Positions 55,048-64,000 of a stretch of DNA of 64,000 nucleotides are shown one piece after another. The stretch is from Eriocheir sinensis. Its lineage: Eukaryota > Arthropoda > Malacostraca > Decapoda > Varunidae. A program made the position numbers and the translations under genes. The first letter of the stretch is position 1; each line of letters opens with the position of its first letter. The notes below the pieces were generated by a model, which saw only the letters and a program-made list of their open reading frames with translations, did no database searches and was not told the origin of the DNA. The stretch lies in assembly GCF_024679095.1 (NCBI RefSeq), contig NW_026111770.1:216001-280000 (forward strand). The letters run 5' to 3'.

Positions 55048-55092
55048 ATGGCTTCATACAAATGAATAGACCATTTATTATTATAATTATTA
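55048..55092 (+). repeat. Non-satellite filler with a TTA microsatellite, copy 1
   Basis: After ACATTATTTAATG the sequence reads GCTTCATACAAATGAATAG and ACCATTTATTATTATAATTA before the satellite resumes with TTTTATTGCTATTTTG. It does not fit a monomer. The partner is at 60,171-60,215. It could be filler at a deletion joint or a relic of a small insertion. Confidence 0.75.
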
Positions 55093-58000
55093 TTTTATTG
55101 CTATTTTGTTTATTTATTTTGATACGAATTACATGACTATATTTGTATTTTGTGCATGTTTTTTATACGTGTTTACATTATTTAATGTGTATTTTGTTTA
55201 TATAATTTTAAACAAATTAACGTTATTAAATGTGTATTTGTGTAAATATTTTGATACAAATTTACATTATTTTATGTATTTTGTATATACATTTCAATTC
55301 AAATTTAGCTTATTTTATTTTTATTTTGTATATATATTTTCATACAAATTTAATTACTTCTGTGTATTTTTGTATATAGTTTAATACAAATTTACGTTAT
55401 TTTATGTGTATTTTGTATATTTATATTTATACAAATACACATTCTTTTATTGGTATTTTGTTTATTTATTTTGATACGAATTTACATTATTTTATGTGTA
55501 TTTTGTCTACATCTTTTTATGTGTATTTTGTATATATTCTTATAGAAATCTACGTTATTTTGTGTGTATTCGTATATATATTTTGAAACAAATTTACATT
55601 GTTTTATATGTATTTTGCATATCTATTTCAATACAAATTTACCTTATTGTATGTGCATTTTGTATATTTATTTTAATACAAATTCAAATATTTTATGTGT
55701 ATTTTGGTATATATATTTTTTTAAAAAAATGCGTTTCTTTATGGGTATTTTGCATCTTAATTTACATACAAATTTACATTATTTTATTAAGATTCTGTGT
55801 ATTTATTTTGATACTATTTTACATTATTCTATTTGTGTTTTGTATATATTTTTTTTTATACATATTTACATAGTTTAATGTGTATTTTTTATATATATTT
55901 TATACAAATTTACGTAATTTTAGGTGTATTTTTTATATATTTTCATTCAAATTTAAATATTATTTTATGTGTATTTTGTTAATGTATTTCAATACAAATC
56001 TACCTAATTTTATGTATATTTTGTACATGTATTTAAATACAAATTTATTTAATTATATGTGTATTTTGTATATCTATTTTCATACAAATTGAAATTAATT
56101 TTGTGTATTTTTGTATATATTTTTATACAAATTTTCGTAATTTTATGTGTATTTTGTATATTTATTTTCCTACATATATACGTTCTTTTATCGTAATTTA
56201 GTTTATTTATTTTAATATGAAAATAAATTATTTTAGGTGTATTTGATATGTATATTTTTATACTTATTTATATCATTTTATTTGTGTTTTGAATATATAT
56301 TTTCATAGAAATTTACTCTATTTTATGGGTATTCGTATATATATTTTGATACAAATTTACATTATTTATGTGTATTTTGCATATCTATTTCAATACAAAT
56401 TTACCATATTGTATGTGTATTTTGTATATTTATTTTAATACAAATTTAATTATTTTATGTGAATTTTTGTAAAAATATGCGTTATTATTTGGGTATTTTG
56501 CATCTTTATTTTCATACAAATTTACATTATTTTATTGATATTCTGTTTATTTATTTTGATACGATTTTACATTATTCTATGTGTATTTTGTTTATATATT
56601 TTTATATACTTTTACACTATTTAAGGTATATTTTGTATATATATTTTATATAAATTTACGCTATTTTATATGTATTTGTTTATATATTTTCATACAAATT
56701 TACAATATTTTTTGTGTAACTTGTATATGTATTTCAATACAAATTTGCCTAATTTTATGTGTATTTTGCATATCTATTTTCAAACAAATTTAAATTATTT
56801 TTATGTATTTTTTATATATTTTTACAAATTTTAGTTATTTTATTTGTATTTTGTATTTATATTTTCCTACAAATATACATTCTTTTAGTGGAGTTTTGTT
56901 CATTTATTTTCATAAGAATTTACATTATTTTATGTGTATTTTGTATATATATTTTTCTACGTATTTACATTATTTTATGTGTATTTTTTATATATATTTT
57001 CATAAAAATTTACGTTATTTTATTGTGTGTATTCGTATATGTTTTGATACAAATTTACATTATTTTATGATTATTTTGCATATCTATTTCAATATAAATT
57101 TACCTTATTGTATGTGTATTTTGTATATTTATTTTAATACAAATTTAATTATTTTATGTGTACTATGTATACATTTTCTTATACGTATTTACTTCATTTA
57201 ATGTGTATTTTGTATATATATTTTTATAGTAATCTACGTTATTTTATGTGTATTCGTATATATATTTTGAAGCAAATTTACATTGTTTTATATGTATTTA
57301 GCATATCTATTTCAATATAAATCTACCTTATTGTATGTGCATTTTGTATATTTATTGTAATACAAATTTAAATATTTTATTATTTTGGTATTTATATTTT
57401 TATAAAAAGAGTTTTATATAAATTTAAAATATTTTATGTGTATTTTGAATATCTATTTTCATACAAATACACATTTTTTATTGATATTTTGTTTATTTAT
57501 TTTGACGCGAATTCACATTATTTAATGTGTATTGTGTATAAATTTTTATACGTATTTACGTCATTTCATCTATTTTGTATATATATTTCTATAGAAATAT
57601 ATGTTATTTTATGTGTATTCGTATATATATTTTGAAACAAATATACATTGTTTTATGTGCATTTTGCATATTTTTTCAATATAAATTTACCTTATTGTAC
57701 GTGCATTTTGTATATTAATTTTAATACAAATTTAATTATTCTATGTGTATTTTTGTATATGTATTTTCATAAAAAAATGCTTTATTTTATGGGTATTTTG
57801 CATCTTTATTTTCATACAAATTTACATTATTTTATTGATATTCTGTGTATTTATTTTGATACGATTTTACATTATTCTATGTATATTTTGTATATATATT
57901 TCATACAAATGAACGTTATTTTATGTGAATTTGTTTTCATTTCATACAAATTTACATTATTTTATGTGTATTTTGTACATGTATTTAAATACAAATTTAA

Positions 58001-60170
58001 CTAATTATATGTGTATTATGTATATCTATTTTCATACAAATTGAAATTAATTTTGTGTATTTTATTATATATTTTTATTCAATTTTTCGTAATTTTATGT
58101 GTATTTTGTATATTTATTTTCCTACAAATATACGTTCTTTTATCGGAATTTTGTTTATTTATTTTGATACGAATTTTCATTATTTTAGGTGTATTTGATA
58201 TATATATTTTTATACTTATTTACATAATCTTATATGTATTTTGAATATATATTTTCATAGAAATTTACTCTATTTTATGTGTATTCGTATATATATTTTG
58301 ATACAAATTTACATTATTTATGTGTATTTCGCATATCTATTTCAATACAAATTTTCTTTATTGTATGTGCCTTTTGTATATTTATTTTGATGCAAATTTA
58401 ATTATTTTATGTGTATTTTTGTATATATATTTTTAAACAAATATGCGTTATTATATGGGTATTTTGCATCTTTATTTTCATACAAATTTACATTATTTTA
58501 TTGATTGTCTGTTTATTTATTTTGATACGATTTTACGTTATTCTGTGTATTTTGTATATATATTTTTAGACATATTTACATTATTTAATGTATATTTTGT
58601 ACATATATTTTATGGAAATTTACGTTATCTTATGTGTATTTGTTTATATATTTTCATACAAATTTACATTATTTTATGTGTATTTTGTATATGTATTTCA
58701 ATAAAAATTTGCCTAATTTCATGTGTATTTTGCATATCTATTTTCAAACAAATTTACATTATTTTTGTGTATTTTTGTATTAGTTTTATACAATTTTTTT
58801 TTTTTTTTATTTGTATTTTGTATATATATTTTACTACACATATACATTCTTTTAGAGGAAATTTTGTTTATTTATTTTGATACGAATTTACATTATTTTA
58901 TGTGTATTTTGTATATATGTTTCTATGTATTTACATTATTTTATGTGTATTTTGTATATATATTTTCATAAAAAAATACGTAATTTTATTGTGTATTCGT
59001 ATATATTTTGATCAAAATTTTCATTATTTTATGTTTTTTGCATATCTATTTCAATAAAAATCTACCTTATTGTATGTGTATTTTGTATATTTATTTTAAT
59101 ACAAATTTAATTATTTTATGTGTATTTTTGTATATATATATTTTTAAATATGAGTTATTTTATGGGTATTTTGCATCTTTAATTTTATAAATTTTTACAT
59201 TACGTACATATCTTTTATACGTATTTACATTATTTAATGTGTATTTTGTTTATATATTTTTATACAAATTTACGTTATTATATGTGTATTTGAATATATA
59301 TTTTGATACAAATTTACATTATTTTATGTATTTTCTATATTTATTTCAATTCAAATTTAGCTTATTTTATGTGTCTTTTGTATATCTATTTTCATACAAA
59401 TTTAATTATTTTTGTCTATTTTTGTATATAGTTTTATACAATTTTACGTTATTTTATGTGTATTTTGTATATTTATATTTATACAAGTAAACTTTCTTTT
59501 ATTGGCATTTAGTTTATTTATTTTGATACGAATTTACATTATTTTATGTGTATTTTGTATACATTTTCTTATACGTATTTACTTCATTTTATGTGTATTT
59601 TGTATATATATTTTATAGAAATCTACGTTATTTTATGTTTATTCGTATGTATATTTTGAAACAAATTTACATTGTTTTATATGTATTTTGCATATCTATT
59701 TCAATACAAATTTACCTTATTGTATGTGCATTTTGTATATTTATTTTAATACAAATTCAAATATTTTATGTGTATTTTGGTATATATAATTTAAAAAAAA
59801 AGCGTTATTTTATAGGTATTTTGCATCTTAGTTTTCATACAAATTTACATTATTTTATTAATATTCTGTGTATATATTTTGATACGATTTTATATTATAC
59901 TATTTGTGTTTTGTATATATTTTTTTATACATATTTTCATTATTTAATGTGTATTTTTTATATATATTTTATACAAATTTACGTTATTTTAAGTGTATTT
60001 GTTTATATAATTTCATTCAAATTTACATTATTTTAAATGTATTTTGTATATGTATTTCAATACAAATTTACCTAATTTTATGTGTATTTTCTATATCTAG
60101 TTTCATACAAATACACATTCTTTTATTGATATTTTGTTTATTTATTTTGACGCGAGTTTACATTATTTAA

Positions 60171-60215
60171 TGGCTTCCTACAAATGAATAGACCATTTAT
60201 TATTATTATTATTAT
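60171..60215 (+). repeat. Non-satellite filler with a TTA microsatellite, copy 2
   Basis: Same filler as at 55,048, with CTTCCTAC for CTTCATAC and a purer TTATTATTATTATTATTATT run. Its position relative to the flanking monomers is identical, so it was carried by the 5.1-kb duplication. Confidence 0.75.
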
Positions 60216-63200
60216 TTTATTGCTATTTTGTTTATATATTTTGATACGAATTACATGATTATATGTGTATTTTGTACATGTTTTTTATACGTGTTTACAT
60301 TATTTAATGTGTATTTTGTTTATATATTTTAAACAAATTAACGTTATTAAATGTGTATTTGTGTAAATATTTTGATACAAATTTACATTATTTTATGTAT
60401 TTTGTATATACATTTCAATTCAAATTTAGCTTATTTTATTTTTATTTTGTATATATATTTTCATACAAATTTAATTACTTTTGTGTATTTTTGTATATAG
60501 TTTAATACAAATTTACGTTATTTTATGTGTATTTTGTATATTTATATTTATACAAATACACATTCTTTTATTGGTATTTTGTTTATTTATTTTGATACGA
60601 ATTTACATTATTTTATGTGTATTTTGTATACATTTGTTTATACGTATTTTCTTCTTTTTATGTGTATTTTGTATATATTTTTATAGAAATCTACGTTATT
60701 TTGTTTGTTTTCGTATATATATTTTGAAACAAATTTACATTGTTTTATATATATTTTGCATATCTATTTCAATACAAATCTACCTTATTGTATGTGCATT
60801 TTGTATATTTATTTTAATACAAATTCAAATATTTTATGTGTATTTTGGTATATATATTTTTATAAAAAAATGCGTTTCTTTATGGGTATTTTGCATCTTA
60901 ATTTACATACAAATTTACATTATTTTATTAAGATTCTGTGTATTTATTTTGATACTATTTTACATTATTCTATTTGTGTTTTGTATATATATTTTTTTAT
61001 ACATATTTACATAATTTAATGTGTATTTTTTATATATATTTTATACAAATTTACTTAATTTTAGGTGTATTTTTTATATATTTTCATTCAAATTTAAATA
61101 TTATTTTATGTGTATTTTGTATATGTATTTCAATACAAATCTACCTTATTTTATGTATATTTTGTACATGTATTTAAATACAAATTTATTTAATTATGTG
61201 TATTTTGTATATCTATTTTCATACAAATTGAAATTAATTTTGTGTATTTTTGTATATATTTTTATACAAATTTTCGTAATTTTATGTGTATTTTGTATAT
61301 TTATTTTCCTACATATATACGTTCTTTTATCGTAATTTTGTTTATTTATTTTTATACGAATTTACATTATTTTAGGTGTATTTGATATGTATATTTTTAT
61401 ACTTATTTATATCATTTTATTTGTGTTTTGAATATATATTTTCATAGAAATTTACTCTATTTTATGGGTATTCGTATATATATTTTGATACAAATTTACA
61501 ATATTTATGTGTATTTTGCATATCTATTTCAATACAAATTTACCATATTGTATGTGTATTTTGTATATTTATTTTAATACAAATTTAATTATTTTATGTG
61601 TATTTTTGTAAAAATATGCGTTATTATTTGGGTATTTTGCATCTTTATTTTCATACAAATTTACATTATTTTATTGATATTCTGTTTATTTATTTTGATA
61701 CGATTTTACATTATTCTATGTGTATTTTGTTTATATATTTTTATACACTTTTACATTATTTAATGTATATTTTGTATATATATTTTATATAAATTTACGC
61801 TATTTTATGTGTATTTGTTTATATATTTTCATACAAATTTACAATATTTATGTGTAATTTGTATATGTATTTCAATACAAATTTGCCTAATTTTATGTGT
61901 ATTTTGCATATCTATTTTCAAACAAATTTAAATTATTTTATGTTTTTTTTATATATTTTTATACAAATTTTAGTTATTTTATTTGTATTTTGTATTTATA
62001 TTTTCCTACAAATATACATTCTTTTAGTGGAATTTTGTTCATTTATTTTCATAAGAATTTACATTATTTTATGTGTATTTTGTATATATATTTTTCTACG
62101 TATTTACATTATTTTATGAGTATTTTTTATATATATTTTCATAAAAATTTACGTTATTTTATTGTGTGTATTCGTATATGTTTTGATACAAATTTACATT
62201 ATTTTATGTTTATTTTGCATTTCTATTTCAATATAAATTTACCTTATTGTATGTGTATTTTGTATATTTATTTTAATACAAATTTAATTATTTTATGTGT
62301 ACTTTGTATACATTTTCTTATACGTATTTACTTCATTTAATGTGTATTTTGTATATATATTTTTATAGTAATCTACGTTATTTTATGTGTATTCGTATAT
62401 ATATTTTGAAGCAAATTTACATTGTTTTATATGTATTTAGCATATCTATTTCAATATAAATCTACCTTATTGTATGTGCATTTTGTATATTTATTGTAAT
62501 ACAAATTTAAATATTTTATTATTTTGGTATATATATTTTTATAAAAAGAGTTTTATATAAATTTAAAATATTTTATGTGTATTTTGTATATCTATTTTCA
62601 TACAAATACACATTTTTTATTGATATTTTGTTTATTTATTTTGACGCGAATTCACATTATTTAATGTGTATTGTGTATATATATTTTTATACGTATTTAC
62701 GTCATTTCATGTGTATTTTGTATATATATTTCTATAGAAATATATGTTATTTTATGTGTATTCGTATATATATTTTGAAACATATATACATTGTTTTATG
62801 TGCATTTTGCATATTTTTTCAATATAAATTTACCTTATTGTACGTGCATTTTGTATATTAATTTTAATACAAATTTAATTATTCTTTGTGTATTTTTGTA
62901 TATGTATTTTCATAAAAAAATGCTTTATTTTATGGGTATTTTGCATCTTTATTTTCATACAAATTTACATTATTTTATTGATATTCTGTGTATTTATTTT
63001 GATACGATTTTACATTATTCTATGTATATTTTGTATATATATTTCATACAAATGAACGTTATTTTATGTGAATTTGTTATCATTTCATACAAATTTACAT
63101 TATTTTATGTGTATTTTGTACATGTATTTAAATACAAATTTAACTAATTATATGTGTATTATGTATATCTATTTTCATACAAATTGAAATTAATTTTGTG

Positions 63201-64000
63201 TATTTTAGTATATATTTTTATTCAAATTTTCGTAATTTTATGTGTATTTTGTATATTTATTTTCCTACAAATATACGTTCTTTTATCGGAATTTTGTTTA
63301 TTTATTTTGATACGAATTTTCATTATTTTAGGTGTATTTGATATATATATTTTTATACTTATTTACATAATTTTATATGTATTTTGAATATATATTTTCA
63401 TAGAAATTTACTCTATTTTATGTGTATTCGTATATATATTTTGATACAAATTTCTTTATTGTATGTGCCTTTTGTATATTTATTTTGATGCAAATTTAAT
63501 TATTTTATGTGTATTTTTGTATATATATTTTTAAACAAATATGCGTTATTATATGGGTATTTTGCATCTTTATTTTCATACAAATTTACATTATTTTATT
63601 GATTGTCTGTTTATTTATTTTGATACGATTTTACGTTATTCTGTGTATTTTGTATATATATTTTTAGACATATTTACATTATTTAATGTATATTTTGTAC
63701 ATATATTTTATGGAAATTTACGTTATCTTATGTGTATTTGTTTATATATTTTCATACAAATTTACATTATTTTATGTGTATTTTGTATATGTATTTCAAA
63801 AAAAATTTGCCTAATTTCATGTGTATTTTGCATATCTATTTTCAAACGAATTTAAATTATTTTTGTGTATTTTTGTATTATTTTTATACAAATTTTTTTT
63901 TATTTTATTTGTATTTTGTATATATATTTTACTACACATATACATTCTTTTAGAGTAAATTTTGTTTATTTATTTTGATACGAATTTACATTATTTTATG

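Larger units (their letters stand above)
53013..64000 (+). repeat. Satellite block, forward, longest uninterrupted orientation
   Basis: About 11 kb without an orientation switch, running off the window. The first 1.9 kb is the inverted copy of 7,000-8,893. From about 54,440 the block is two tandem copies of a ~5.1-5.2-kb unit. Landmarks near 57,797, 58,463, 59,170 and 59,820 show the 650-715-bp HOR spacing. Confidence 0.9.
54440..64000 (+). repeat. Tandem duplication, ~5.1-5.2-kb unit, second copy cut by the window end
   Basis: Matched words: TATAGGTATT at 54,601 and 59,811 (offset 5,210), GCTTC of a filler at 55,051 and 60,173 (5,122), TTTGACGCGAATTC at 57,501 and 62,640 (5,139), and TTTTCAAAC at 58,741 and 63,839 (5,098). 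Offset steps match whole-monomer losses in copy 2, two units near 60,085 and one near 63,450. The left edge is uncertain by about 0.2 kb. Confidence 0.9.

Overview
The window contains no gene that I can support. It is 64 kb of one very AT-rich eukaryotic satellite-type repeat. The basic unit is about 45 bp: it begins TTTACATTATTTTATG, has the core TGTATTTTGTATATA and ends TTTTCATACAAA. Diverged copies run edge to edge from base 1 to base 64,000. By hand count the consensus has 6 G+C in 45 bases (about 13%) and 25 T against 14 A, so each copy has a T-rich strand that shows which way it points. I see no rRNA, tRNA, transposon, CRISPR array or bacterial-type gene. The organism cannot be named from this; a nuclear genome (centromeric, pericentromeric, sex-chromosome or other heterochromatin) from a long-read assembly is the likeliest source.

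Three levels of order lie above the monomer. First, about 14 to 16 distinguishable monomer variants follow one another in a fixed order, giving a higher-order repeat (HOR) of roughly 650 to 725 bp, marked by one variant reading GGGTATTTTGCATC (for example near 3,761, 4,426, 5,141, 5,791 and 6,506). Second, the array is cut into 27 blocks of alternating orientation with 26 switches. Plus blocks are 1-652, 2,643-3,238, 3,689-6,974, 8,894-12,554, 12,809-16,784, 18,305-20,224, 21,732-24,967, 27,413-28,940, 31,211-34,657, 36,668-38,484, 41,722-45,068, 45,653-47,134, 47,713-49,182 and 53,013-64,000; the stretches between them are minus. Third, multi-kilobase segments are copied again, in tandem (15.6-22.5, 44.8-48.9 and 54.4-64.0 kb), as distant direct copies (3.3-8.4 kb and 21.3-26.4 kb), as distant inverted copies (0.65-2.88 with 12.56-14.92 kb; 7.0-9.4 with 52.1-54.95 kb), and as palindromes centred near 41.72 kb (arms about 3.3 kb) and 29.0 kb (arms about 1.25 kb).

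Six pure or nearly pure (TA)n arrays of 63 to 223 bp are embedded. Three are expansions of the TATATA core inside a recognisable monomer, and three sit at block or segment edges. Several orientation switches recur with the same junction sequence at distant sites, so the inversions were themselves copied and can be ordered in time.

The many long open frames are a by-product of the repeat. The T-rich strand of the consensus contains none of TAA, TAG or TGA, so all three frames stay open there and encode 15-residue F/Y/I/L-rich repeats. I do not annotate them as proteins. The interest of the window is structural: an inverted, palindrome-rich HOR satellite with datable junctions. No enzymatic or defence system is visible.
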